From positions 1 to 27,891 of the forward strand of contig NW_025062346.1 in assembly GCF_000002995.4 (NCBI RefSeq): a stretch of 27,891 nt of DNA, given 5' to 3'. Position numbers and translations under genes: made by a program. The notes beneath the pieces were generated by a model. The model saw nothing but the letters and a program-made list of their open reading frames with translations, was not told the DNA's origin and ran no database searches. Shown piece by piece: positions 12,460 through 22,380 of this stretch. Within the stretch, counting starts at the first letter, position 1; each line of letters starts with the position of its first letter. This DNA comes from Brugia malayi. Taxonomy: Eukaryota; Nematoda; Chromadorea; Rhabditida; Onchocercidae.

Positions 12460-14173
12460 AAATCTAAAAATCAATTTTGGTGAAAATTTTATAATTTGCA
12501 ACAGTTTTTGTATATTAAACGAGGAAATAATTTCTAGTTTTATCAATTTTGATTTTAATTAAATGTTAAAATATCGAAAATCATCAATTAATTAAAATAA
12601 AATGGATATTTTGAACTTAATTGATTAATTTGTGTGCATTGCATAGGTACTGGTCGCATACATTGTGGTCATTTGACCAGCATAAATATTTAAACAAACT
12701 TTTATAATTAAGTTTTAATCAATATTTGATTAGCAAAACGAATTCAATTTTAAATTAGTAACGGTTTTAATTCATTCTCACAATTATAATAAATTTTTGT
12801 TTCAAATATGAAATTTAGATTTTGTGAAAATTCATTAATTTATTAGAATTTTGCATATTAATCTGCAAAATAAATTCTAGCAATATCAAAAAGTAATTTT
12901 AATTAAATGACAAAATATTGAAAAATTTCAATTCCTTAAAACAAACAGATATTTTGAACTTAATTGATTAATTTACATGCATTGCATAGATACTGGTCAC
13001 AACATCGTGGTCATTTGATCAGCATAAATAATTAAATTTTAAAGTTTTGATTGAAATTTCACTTGTTAAAATAATAAAATTTTTAATTAGTCATAGAACT
13101 AACTCACAATTAATGCTAATTTTTAATTCAAATTTAAAATTGATTTTTGTGAAAATCCTATAATTTGTAAGGATTTTTGAGTAATAAACTGGGAAATGTT
13201 AGGGTTTTGTATATTAAACTATAAAATAAATGCCGGAATTGTCAAAATTTAATTCAATTAAATGTTAGAATATTGAAAAATATCAATTCATAGAAAAAAA
13301 TTAGATAATTGGAACTTAATTGATTATTTTTTATTCATTTCATGGATACTGGTCATTTGCGGTTGGTCATTTGGTCAGCATAAATAATAAAATAATCATT
13401 CAAAATTAGGTTTTAAACAATGTATTGTTTGCAAAATTATTTAAGTTTTTAGCTTGCCACTGTTCTAATTCATTCTTACAGTTAAAATTAATTTTTATTT
13501 CAAATTTAAATATCAAATTTTATGAAAACTCAATAATTTATTAGTGCTTTGCGTATTATACTATAAAAAAAATGCTGGAATTGTCAAAATTTAATTTAAT
13601 TAAATGTTAGAATATTGAAAAATATCAATTCATAAAAAAAAATTAGATAATTTGAAATTAATTGATTATTTTTTATTCATTTCATGGATACTGGTCACAT
13701 ACATTGTGGTTATTTGACCAGCAAAAATAATAAAATCAAGTTTAGAAATTGAGTTCTGAATGATATTTTAGAAGCAAAATTAATTAAATTTTTAATTTTT
13801 CACGATTTTAATTCATTCTTACAATTAAAATTAATTTATATTTCAAATTTAAATAATACATTTACAAAAATCCCATAATTTATACGGGTATTTGCATTAA
13901 AATTTCACTTGTGAAAATAGTAAAATTTTTAATTAGTCATAGATCTAATTAATTTTTACAATTAATGCTAATTTTTCATTCAAATTTAAAATTGCTTTAT
14001 GCGAAAATGCTATAATTTGTAAGAATTTTTGCATAATAAATTGGAAAAAAAACCCTGCTATTATCAAATTTAATCTTAATTAAATATTAAAATATTAAAA
14101 AATATTAAAACATTAAAAAAAATGGATATTTTGTACTTAATTGATTGAATTTTATGCGTTGCGTAGGTACTGG

Positions 14174-14590
14174 TTTTTTTAATTAAATGTTAGAATATTG
14201 AAAAATATCAATTCATAAAAAAAAATTAGATAATTTGAAATTAATTGATTATTTTTTATTCATTTCATGGATACTGGTCACATACATTGTGGTTATTTGA
14301 CCAGCAAAAATAATAAAATCAAGTTTAGAAATTGAGTTCTGAATGATATTTTAGAAGCAAAATTAATTAAATTTTTAATTTTTCACGATTTTAATTCATT
14401 CTTACAATTAAAATTAATTTATATTTCAAATTTAAATAATACATTTACAAAAATCCCATAATTTATACGGGTATTTGCATATAAAACTAGCTAAGAAGTT
14501 CTACTGTTATCAAAATTTAATTTCAAAGGATGTTAAAACTATTAAAAAATATCATTTAATAAAAAAAAAATGATTATTATATACGCATAG
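14174..14590. repeat. Rearranged satellite junction (array edge)
   Basis: The seventh unit stops inside the left arm of its fourth box ('ggtactgg' then a T run at about 14173-14180). The sequence then resumes at a point that lies earlier in the unit (equivalent to about 2930 in copy 2), repeating the third-box monomer. At about 14480 it jumps again, from the first 'ttatacgggtatttgcat' context to the second, so the fourth monomer is skipped: boxes three and five are ~323 bp apart here rather than ~803. The skipped segment is flanked in a normal unit by two near-identical ~120 bp stretches (972-1092 and 1455-1574), so a deletion by recombination between them explains the second jump. Confidence 0.85.
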
Positions 14591-14643
14591 TGCGGGAACT
14601 GGTCACATACATCGCGGTCATTTGACATCTTAAATAATAAAAA

Positions 14644-14669
14644 AATGCTTAGGCTTAGGCTTAAGCATT
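14644..14669. repeat. Short telomere-like element (two TTAGGC)
   Basis: A contracted version of the hairpin element: 8 bp arms AATGCTTA and TAAGCATT around two TTAGGC units and a TTAAGC. The left flank is 'aataataaaaa' rather than the gaaata of the main array, so the outer part of the left arm does not pair. Confidence 0.85.
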
Positions 14670-16473
14670 ATTTCAAATCTAAAAATCAATTTTGGTGAAA
14701 ATTTTATAATTTGCAAGAGTTATTGTATATTAAACGTGGAAATAACTTCTAGTTTTATCAATTTTGATTTTAATTAAATGTTAAAACTATTAAGAAATAT
14801 CAATTCATTAAAAAAAAATAGTTATTTTGAAGTCAATTGATTAAATTTATGCATTGCATGGATAACGGTCAGTTACGGTGTGGTCAATTGACAACATAAA
14901 TTTCAATAACTAAGCTTTTTTTAATATTTGAGAAGCAAAATTAATAAAATTTTTAATTTGTCGTAGATTTAATTCATTTCTGCAGCTAAAATTAATTTTT
15001 GTTTGAAAGCTTAAGATAGAATTTTATGAAAGTTTTATGATTTGCAATGAATCAAAACCTTTTTTGTATATTAGACTTTTTTCTATAATTTCTAGTAATA
15101 TCAAATTTTACTTTAATTAAATGTTAAAACTGTTAAAAAATATATTATTCATTTAGATATTTTGAGCTTAATTGATTAATTTGTATGCATTGCACAGGTA
15201 CTGGTCATCTACGGTTGCTCATTTGATCAGCATAAATAACTAAATAAACTTTAAAAATTAAGTTTCAATCAATATTCGACTAGCGAAATTGATTAAATTT
15301 TTAATTTATCACGGTTTTAATTCATCCTTACAATTCAAATTAATTTTTATTTCAAATTTAAATATCAAATTCTCTGAAAATTTAATGATTTATTAGAGTT
15401 TTGTATATTAAAAAGTAAAATGAATCCCTGTGTTGTCAAAATTTATTTTAATTAAATGTTAAAATATTATAAATATCAATTGTTTAAAAAAAAAAAATAG
15501 ATAATTTGAGCTTAACTGATTAATTTATAAGCGTTCCATAGTACTAGTTATTTACGGTGTGGTCATTTGACAAACATTAATAATAAAATAAACTTTAAAA
15601 ATTAAGTTTTAATTAATATTTGATAGGCAAAATTAACTAAAATTTTTAATTTATCACGGTTTTGATTCATTCTTACAATTGAAATCAATTCTTATTTCAA
15701 ATTTTATGAAAATTCAATAATTTGTTAGGATTTTGTATATTAAACTATAAAATAAATTCTAGCAATATCAAAGAATCATTTTAATTAAATGTTGAAATAT
15801 TAAAAAAAATCGAATCATTTAAAAAATTAGATAATTTGAACTTAATTGATTAATTTATAAGCGTTGCATAGGTACTGGTTAATCACGGTGTGGTCAATTG
15901 GTCAGCATAAAATATTAAAAAAAACTTTAAAAAAATAACTTTTAATCAATATTTTATTAGCAAAATTAATTAAATTCTTTGTTTGTCACTGTTTTATTTC
16001 ATTCTTACAATTGTAATTAATTTATTTTCCAAATTTAAATACCATAATTTAAGAAAATTGTGCAATTTGTAAAAGTTTTTGCATAATAAACTATGAAATA
16101 AATGCCGGTGTTGTCAAATTTCAATTTAATTAAAATGTTAAAACTATTAAAAAATATCAATTCGTAAAGAAAATTTTGAGCTTAATTGACTAATTTATAA
16201 GCGTTGCATGGGTACTGGTCATTTATGGTGTGGTCAATTGGCAACATAAATAATAAAATAAACTTTAATAATTAAGCTTTAATCAATTTTTTATTAGCAA
16301 AATTAATTAAATTTTTAATTAATGACGGCTTTAATTCATTCTTACAGTTAGAATTAATTTTTATTTCTATTTTAAGTATCAAAATATAGGAAATTTGTAC
16401 AATTTTGCGAAATGAATACATGTATTGTCAGATATTATTTTAATTAAATGTTAAAATATTTATAAATATCAAT

Positions 16474-16477
<4 letters not shown>

Positions 16478-16519
<42 letters not shown>
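16478..16519 (+). repeat. Poly-A tract, 42 A
   Basis: A run of 42 A at one fixed monomer position. The equivalent runs in sister copies are 13 A (17800-17812) and 19 A (19413-19431), so this is a length-variable homopolymer (replication slippage or sequencing error possible). Confidence 0.8.
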
Positions 16520-16522
<3 letters not shown>

Positions 16523-16948
16523 ATATTTTGAACTAAATTGATTAATTTGTGTGCATTGCATAGGTACTGGTCACATACATCGTGGTCATTTGATCAGCAT
16601 AAATAATTATATAAACTTTAAGAATTGAGTTTTGATTAAAATTTCACTCGCGAAAATAATAAAATTTTTAATTAGTCATAGATCTAATTCATTTTTACAA
16701 TTAATGCTAATTTTTAATTTAAATTTAAAATTGATTTTTATGAAAATCCTATAATTTGTAAGAATTTTTGCATAATAAACTGGAAAATAAACCCTACTAT
16801 TATCAAATTTAATCTTAATTAAATGTTAAAAAATTAAGAAATATCAAAACATTAAAAAAATAGATATTTTGAACTTAATTAATTTATAAGCGTTGAATAG
16901 TACTGGTCACATACATCGCGGTCATTTGACATTTTAAATAATAAAAAA

Positions 16949-16996
16949 ATGCTTAGGCTTAGGCTTAGGGTGTACTTAGGCTTAGGCTTAAGCATT
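16949..16996. repeat. Telomere-like element, diverged-flank form
   Basis: 8 bp arms AATGCTTA and TAAGCATT around the same interrupted pattern as in the main array, with a TGTAC rather than TATAC interruption. The left arm outside these 8 bp has lost pairing. Confidence 0.88.
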
Positions 16997-18240
16997 ATTT
17001 CAAATCTAAAAATCAATTTTGGTGAAAATTTTATAATTTGCAAGAGTTATTGTATATTAAACGTGGAAATAACTTCTAGTTTTATCAATTTTGATTTTAA
17101 TTAAATGTTAAAATATCGAAAATTATCAATTAATTAAAAAAAAATGGATATTTTGAACTTAATTGATTAATTTGTGTGCATTGCATAGGTACTGATCGCA
17201 TACATTGTGATCATTTGAACAGCAAAAATAATAAAATCAAGTTTAGAAATTGAGTTCTGAATGATATTTTAGGAGGAAAATTAATTAAATTTTTAATTTG
17301 CCACTGTTCTAATTCATTCTTACAATTGAAATTAATTTTTATTTCAAATTTAAATATCAAATTTTATGAAAATTCAATAATTTGTCAGAGTTTTGTATAT
17401 TAAACTATAAAATAAATTCTAGCAATATCAAAAACTCATTTTATTTAAATGTTAAAATATTAAAAAAAAAATCAAATCATTAAAAAAATTAGATAATTTG
17501 AACTTGATTGATTAATTTATAAGCGTTGCATGGGTACTGGTCATTTATGGTGTGGTCAATTGGCAACATAAATAATAAAATAAACTTTAGAAATTAAGTT
17601 TTAATCAATATTTTATTAGCAAAATTAATTAAATTTTTAATTAATGACGGCTTTAATTCATTCTTACAGTTAGAATTAATTTTTATTTCTATTTTAAGTA
17701 TCAAAATATAGGAAATTTGTACAATTTTGCGAAATGAATACATGTATTGTCAGATATTATTTTAATTAAATGTTAAAATATTTATAAATATCAATTCTTA
17801 AAAAAAAAAAAATGGATATTTTGAACTAAATTGATTAATTTGTGTGCATTGCATAGGTACTGGTCACATACATCGTGGTCATTTGATCAGCATAAATAAT
17901 TATATAAACTTTAAGAATTGAGTTTTGATTAAAATTTCACTCGCGAAAATAATAAAATTTTTAATTAGTCATAGATCTAATTCATTTTTACAATTAATGC
18001 TAATTTTTAATTTAAATTTAAAATTGATTTTTATGAAAATCCTATAATTTGTAAGAATTTTTGCATAATAAACTGGAAAATAAACCCTACTATTATCAAA
18101 TTTAATCTTAATTAAATGTTAAAAAATTAAGAAATATCAAAACATTAAAAAAATAGATATTTTGAACTTAATTAATTTATAAGCGTTGAATAGTACTGGT
18201 CACATACATCGCGGTCATTTGACATTTTAAATAATAAAAA

Positions 18241-18272
18241 AATGCTTAGGCTTAGGCTTAGGCTTAAGCATT
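18241..18272. repeat. Telomere-like element (three TTAGGC)
   Basis: 8 bp arms around three uninterrupted TTAGGC units and a TTAAGC. It sits at the place matching 16949-16996 in the ~1.29 kb repeat, but the interrupted second half is missing, so the repeat number changed after that duplication. Confidence 0.88.
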
Positions 18273-19453
18273 ATTTCAAATCTAAAAATCAATTTTGGTG
18301 AAAATTTTATAATTTGCAAGAGTTATTGTATATTAAACGTGGAAATAACTTCTAGTTTTATCAATTTTGATTTTAATTAAATGTTAAAATATCGAAAATT
18401 ATCAATTAATTAAAAAAAATGGATATTTTGAACTTAATTGATTAATCTGTGTGCATTGCATAGGTACTGATCGCATACATTGTGATCATTTGAACAGCAA
18501 AAATAATAAAATCAAGTTTAGAAATTGAGTTCTGAATGATATTTTAGGAGGAAAATTAATTAAATTTTTAATTTGCCACTGTTCTAATTCATTCTTACAA
18601 TTGAAATTAATTTTTATTTCAAATTTAAATATCAAATTTTATGAAAATTCAATAATTTGTCAGAGTTTTGTATATTAAACTATAAAATAAATTCTAGCAA
18701 TATCAAAAACTCATTTTATTTAAATGTTAAAATATTAAAAAAAAATCAAATCATTAAAAAAATTAGATAATTTGAACTTGATTGATTAATTTATAAGCGT
18801 TGCATAGGTACTGGTTAATCACGGTGTGGTCAATTGGTCAGCATAAAATATTAAAAAAAACTTTAAAAAATAACTTTTAATCAATATTTTATTAGCAAAA
18901 TTAATTAAATTCTTTGTTTGTCACTGTTTTATTTCATTCTTACAATTGTAATTAATTTATTTTCCAAATTTAAATACCATAATTTAAGAAAATTGTGCAA
19001 TTTGTAAAAGTTTTTGCATAATAAACTATGAAATAAATGCCGGTGTTGTCAAATTTCAATTTAATTAAAATGTTAAAACTATTAAAAGATATCAATTCGT
19101 AAAGAAAATTTTGAGCTTAATTGACTAATTTATAAGCGTTGCATGGGTACTGGTCATTTATGGTGTGGTCAATTGGCAACATAAATAATAAAATAAACTT
19201 TAATAATTAAGCTTTAATCAATTTTTTATTAGCAAAATTAATTAAATTTTTAATTAATGATGGCTTTAATTCATTCTTACAGTTAGAATTAATTTTTATT
19301 TCTATTTTAAGTATCAAAATATAGGAAATTTGTACAATTTTGCGAAATGAATACATGTATTGTCAGAAATTATTTTAATTAAATGTTAAAATATTTATAA
19401 ATATCAATTCTTAAAAAAAAAAAAAAAAAAATGGATATTTTGAACTTAATTGA

Positions 19454-19720
19454 TTAATTTGTGTGCATTGCATAGGTAGTGGTTGCATACATTGTGGTCA
19501 TTTGGCCAGTGTAATTATTAAAATAAGTTTTAATAATTTTAAATATCAATGGACTAAATTTATCTGCCTTCTCTAAAGGAGAGGGAAGATTCACTTTATT
19601 GAAAATGAAGTGCAGATTCTCAACACTGTTGATCCTTGCATTAACTTTGACCTTTACAATGAGTTTCTCTTTTATGTATGGTTGAATAAACTCAGTAAAT
19701 TTCCTGCATGTTCCAATCAT
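19454..19720 (-). CDS. Unassigned open frame, doubtful
   Basis: An 88-codon open frame on the minus strand. About the last 30 codons lie in satellite sequence and cannot be real; the first ~58 lie in non-repeat DNA and read as a charged, soluble-looking peptide. I recognise no family and no bacterial ribosome site. It may be a chance frame or the end of a nuclear bacterial fragment like those further right. Confidence 0.2.
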   Translation of the reverse strand: MIGTCRKFTEFIQPYIKEKLIVKVKVNARINSVENLHFIFNKVNLPSPLEKADKFSPLIFKIIKTYFNNYTGQMTTMYATTTYAMHTN

Positions 19721-19878
19721 TCTTTCCGTTGAGTTTCACACATGATTGTACCTTGTAAATGAGCTAGTTATAGACATCTTTGATAAATTTGATGACCACC
19801 GAACCAAAAGTAAAACTAAACCATAACAGAAATCAGATATAGGTGCTGATAAGAAGTATGCATGGTGTGACATAAAAC
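19546..19878. other. Non-repeat stretch between satellite and bacterial fragments
   Basis: Moderate-AT DNA without satellite boxes. It holds most of the convincing half of the doubtful minus-strand frame (19545-19720) and nothing else I can name. It is the likely transition from satellite to transferred bacterial DNA, but the exact edge cannot be fixed by eye. Confidence 0.4.
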
Positions 19879-20399
19879 CTATTTGCTGCAAGCATAATGA
19901 GCCAAGTTCAATCTGCTTTGAGTAGTAATCTTCTGTGTATTAGTAACCTTGTCTTTCTTCTGTTTTTCAATTATTCTATCTATATTGTCGCTGAAAAATT
20001 TGCCTAACTTAGGAAATATTTCTTTTGCTGCGATTTTATAGAAACTACTGCACGAATGAGTTTGACTAAGTCAGCAAAAAAAAAAAAAAAAAAAAAAAAG
20101 TTCTTTTAGTTTTTCTAAGCTACTGGGTTCAGATTGAGATAGCCTCCGTAAATTTTGGCACTCAGTTTTAACTTTGGACAAAGGATTTTACGGTCAATGG
20201 AAATAGCACTGTTGCTTTTATGCATCCTCTCTATTAACTTTAGCTGTCAACTATCACCTTTCTTTTTGTTACTAGGAGTACGTGTTTATGCTAATGATTC
20301 TTTTATTATATTGTGGGAGATAGTCTCATGTCTAATTTCTTCTAGAAGACCCATTTGTTCAACTTGATCTTCTACGTTTAGTTGACTCTGATCTAGTAC
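19879..20399 (-). pseudogene. Degenerate coding remnant, unassigned (probably Wolbachia-derived)
   Basis: Reading the minus strand from about 20399, codons give DQSQLNVEDQVEQMGLLEEI and onward, with two in-frame stops. A frame change near 20170-20190 leads to KTECQNLRRLSQSEPSSLEK and on to LKELF. A 24-base homopolymer (20076-20099) then interrupts the frame. After it come ADLVKLIRAVVSIK and, in a shifted frame, SFYKIAAKEIFPKLGKFF, ending in a stop at 19879-19881. Pieces in different frames join into one hydrophilic, helix-rich protein of roughly 170 residues, which points to one decayed gene. Codon use and residue make-up resemble the neighbouring bacterial fragments. I do not recognise the family. 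The plus-strand open frame at 20155-20367 is its shadow. Confidence 0.5.
20076..20099 (+). repeat. Poly-A tract inside pseudogene, 24 A
   Basis: A 24 A run (T on the coding strand) splits the pseudogene after LEKLKELF; coding-like sequence continues directly after it. It looks like an expansion of a short T run or an insertion. Confidence 0.8.
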
Positions 20400-20547
20400 T
20401 TATAGCGTATTCTCAGTATTCTTCAATCTATGTAATACTTTTTATAGAAACTTGTAAAATTTCGTATTTGTTCATTTTTTTTTTTAGAAAATATCTGTTT
20501 AATATCGTAACAGATTAATAATAATGTTAAAAGTATATTTACTTAAA

Positions 20548-20566
20548 GCACAATAAAAAATTGTGC
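20548..20566. terminator. Hairpin resembling a rho-independent terminator
   Basis: A perfect 7 bp inverted repeat, GCACAAT and ATTGTGC, with a 5-base A loop. The pairing extends outward (taaa on the left, cttta on the right) around one bulged C. It may be a relic of a bacterial intergenic terminator; the stem is short and the flanking T run weak. Confidence 0.4.
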
Positions 20567-20860
20567 CTTTACCGGATTTTTCTACTGAAAATCTAGCATT
20601 TTATTAGAAAATTAAATTGTAAGACTGTAGAAAAGGTATTCAGTGTTTATTTTTCTTGACTGTAATGCAATATAGAGAGATTATTAAGTACTAAAATTAA
20701 AGTTACGCACTATTTTAAAATTTATGGAGGTTTCGTAATGCACTGCTTAGACCTGGTTGTTTTGATCCACACATTACTATTTGTTTGCCCGATATAAAGA
20801 GGATATTTAATACATATATAAAGAAGATATCAATAGCACCAGTGAGGGACACCTGGTTTT

Positions 20861-20879
20861 GGGGGGGGGGGGGGGGGGG
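20861..20879 (+). repeat. Poly-G tract, 19 G, followed by G-rich sequence
   Basis: A 19 G run followed by 'agaaggggaggggg' on the plus strand. Four or more G blocks close together could form a G-quadruplex. It is striking in such an AT-rich window and lies between bacterial-like pieces. Confidence 0.85.
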
Positions 20880-21017
20880 AGAAGGGGAGGGGGTAGTGAC
20901 CTAGTAAATTTAGTGAATGAAAGAGCAGAAATAAGAAGACTGTTACTATGGGTAGCTTTGAATATGCACGTAATGATGGGCTGGAAAGACGGTCTCTAGT
21001 GACGACTCTGAGAGGAT

Positions 21018-21221
21018 CCGAATACCAAAAGCTATTGTGCAACAGTCGAACTCAGAGTCTTCAAATGGCAAACTTTCTGCGTTTGCACACACCCAATTAA
21101 AATTAAGCTGATTTGAGTTTATGGCTTTATTACGTCCTCTACTTAGCATGTTTTGATTTATATCACATACTGTAACCTGAACACTCGGCTCTCTTCTTAC
21201 TATTCTTATTGCTATGTCTCC
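21018..21221 (-). pseudogene. ubiE: ubiE/COQ5 methyltransferase fragment
   Basis: UbiE methylates the ubiquinone/menaquinone ring using S-adenosylmethionine. The minus strand gives [20 protein letters not shown] followed by the [10 protein letters not shown] and [16 protein letters not shown] segments and AFGIR. This corresponds to the end of SAM motif I (the 'GGTGDIA' loop, here only its GDIA tail), the acidic ribose-contact motif (VTVCDIN) and the AESLPF motif, roughly one quarter of a ~230-residue enzyme. The frame is intact but both ends are lost: the N-terminus is cut at ~21221, where nth begins on the opposite strand, and after AFGIR the sequence becomes unrelated. It therefore cannot encode an active enzyme. 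Confidence 0.85.
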
Positions 21222-21496
21222 CAATTTTGACGACTTGGTGTCTTTGCCAGGAGTTGGGAGAAAGAGTGCTAATGTATTTTTAAATTCGGGACTTGGCATT
21301 CCAACATTGGCAGTTGATACTCATGTTTTTAGAGTGAGCAATAAAATTGGCCTTGTGAAAGAAAAAGACGTGTTCAAAACAGAGAAATCTCTTTTAAATG
21401 TAGTTCCAAAAAAATACCTACTCTATGCTCATCACTGGCCAGTTTTACATGGTAGATATGTTTGCAAAGCACAAAAACCCTCGTGTAAAACATGCA
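21222..21496 (+). pseudogene. nth: Endonuclease III (nth) fragment
   Basis: Nth is a bifunctional DNA glycosylase/AP lyase of base-excision repair. The fragment starts at PNFDDLV and runs through the helix-hairpin-helix [11 protein letters not shown] (with the catalytic Lys of the GRK motif), then [15 protein letters not shown] (with the catalytic Asp of VDTH), to the Fe-S ligand region. There C-x6-C-x2-C is visible in [11 protein letters not shown], but the fourth cysteine is lost because mutS sequence (minus) begins at ~21497. About 90 of the ~210 residues remain, in one open frame, with no native start: the ATG at 21214 belongs to the ubiE side of the junction. Confidence 0.88.
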
Positions 21497-21964
21497 TCCT
21501 GTTGATAATTCAAGCCAGCCAATAGCATACTCCCCATTTTGTTTAACTATGGACGCAAGATCATTGCTGTTTTTATTCTCTAATAGCGAATCTTCAACAA
21601 TTGTTCCTGGAGTTACAATTTGCACTACATCACGTTTTACTATAGATTTATAGCCCCTGCTTTTTGCTTCATCAGCAGTTTCTAACTGATCGCAGATTGC
21701 TACTTTGAATCCTAAATCTATTAACTTATGAAGGTAAGATTCACTACTATGCGCTGGAACTCCACACATTGGTACCTCTTGCCCATACAAATTACCTCTC
21801 TTAGTTAGTACTATATTCAGCAACTTCGCAGCTTTAATAGCATCATCAAAAAACAACTCATAAAAATCTCCCAGCCTATAAAATAACAGATGATCCTGAT
21901 ATTGAGCTTTTAGGTTCAAATATTGCTCCATCAAAGGAGTATTTTTTTCTCTTACGAAGTTCAT
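21497..21964 (-). pseudogene. mutS: mutS N-terminal fragment (mismatch-recognition domain)
   Basis: MutS detects base mismatches. The fragment holds the native start (ATG at 21964) and codons 1-156 without a stop. It carries the mismatch-reading Phe-Tyr-Glu motif (F34-Y35-E36 in RLGDFYELF) and continues through the domain I segment [20 protein letters not shown]. After WLELSTG (21499) the minus-strand frame stays open for 41 codons, but this is antisense to nth and not MutS. The connector, lever, clamp and ATPase domains are absent; a separate ATPase-domain piece lies at 22593-23156 on the opposite strand. In a functional gene both would be co-linear over ~2.5 kb. Confidence 0.93.
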
Positions 21965-22380
21965 AACATTTTTAAATACGTTGCGTTAGCAATAGCTTCA
22001 ACTTTATTATATGGATAACATAGAATTTACATAGGAATACTTTATACTATGCAAAGGCAATACTACTATTTTTTTAGAAAATTGTGCATATGCAATAGAT
22101 CTGTGGTAGCCTCTTCTATAAGCCATAACTTATAACTAAAATTATATAGAATTTTGGCTTTTTGAAAAGCCCAAACTGCCATTTGCGGAAGGTATACATG
22201 TAATCTTTTTGCCAAATTGAATCACAGCGTAGAAATAGCAACCAGAGAAAAAAAACAGAAACCCTTGCCTATTTCTATCTTTGGGCAAAATTCCCTATTT
22301 TATTGTGAAATGGTGTACCTTTGAATTGTATAGCAAACTGAAAATACTTTTTTAATATTTTTATCAACAAATTAAGTAAT
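21965..22380. other. Non-coding stretch upstream of the mutS start
   Basis: AT-rich sequence with stops in all frames, probably the original bacterial intergenic region upstream of mutS. It contains a short hairpin, GGCTTTT (22156-22162) and AAAAGCC (22165-22171), which could be an old terminator. Nothing else recognisable. Confidence 0.45.

Larger units (their letters stand above)
1..14173. repeat. Higher-order AT-rich satellite array, ~2.13 kb unit
   Basis: A tandem array of a 2133-2134 bp unit (2130 in the first copy). The same landmark, tttcaaatatgaaat, starts copies at 1, 2131, 4265, 6399, 8532, 10666 and 12800; the seventh copy is cut off at about 14173. Copies are nearly identical, differing mainly in A-run lengths and a few point changes. 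Each unit is itself made of six related but diverged monomers, recognised by a 'ctggtca...tgaccag' box at (first copy) 194, 549, 889, 1368, 1692 and 1981, so monomer spacings are 355, 340, 479, 324, 289 and 343 bp. Near-identity between units but divergence between monomers inside a unit is the signature of a higher-order repeat kept uniform by unequal exchange. No plausible gene is present; the short open frames repeat with the unit. The sequence is very AT-rich throughout. Confidence 0.97.
15840..19435. repeat. Second higher-order repeat, ~1.29 kb period
   Basis: A block starting after an A tract ('atggatattttgaactaaattg') occurs at about 16519 and again at about 17812, a period of ~1293 bp, with near-identical sequence including a telomere-like element and the following monomers. 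A further segment at ~18790-19430 matches ~15840-16515. The order is thus A (15840-16518), B (16519-17515), a short A piece (17516-17811), B again (17812-18790), then A again. This is a separate, younger amplification inside the diverged flank. Confidence 0.85.
14591..19545. repeat. Diverged monomeric satellite region
   Basis: Monomers of the same family as the main array but clearly more diverged from each other, with recognisable boxes near 14860, 15200, 15545, 15870, 16215, 16565, 16905, 17190, 17535, 17865, 18195, 18470, 18810, 19150 and 19480. Many boxes have lost the outer arms but keep the 'gtggtca' core. This is the expected look of an old array flank that no longer takes part in homogenisation. 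No gene is seen. Repeat similarity fades at about 19545, where base composition becomes less AT-rich and bacterial-like fragments begin further on. Confidence 0.9.
20400..21017. other. Gene-poor stretch with short frames only
   Basis: Contains a hairpin (20548-20566), a 19-codon frame at 20738-20797 with a GGAGG 8 bases upstream of its ATG (no recognisable product; possibly the broken start of a bacterial gene), and a 19 G run at 20861-20879. From about 20940 to 21015 both strands stay open, but I recognise no family. Part may be host DNA. Confidence 0.4.

Noticed and set aside
20940..21017. Coding-like text on both strands (for example [17 protein letters not shown] on plus)
   Set aside because: No family recognised and no start, so it is left as part of the unassigned stretch.
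20946..21299. A 117-codon methyltransferase gene
   Set aside because: Only the middle ~68 codons match UbiE. The first ~26 codons are antisense to nth and the last ~22 are unrelated, so the long frame is chance continuation across junctions.
21374..21964. A 196-codon MutS-like protein
   Set aside because: MutS similarity stops at codon 156; the remaining 40 codons are antisense to nth.
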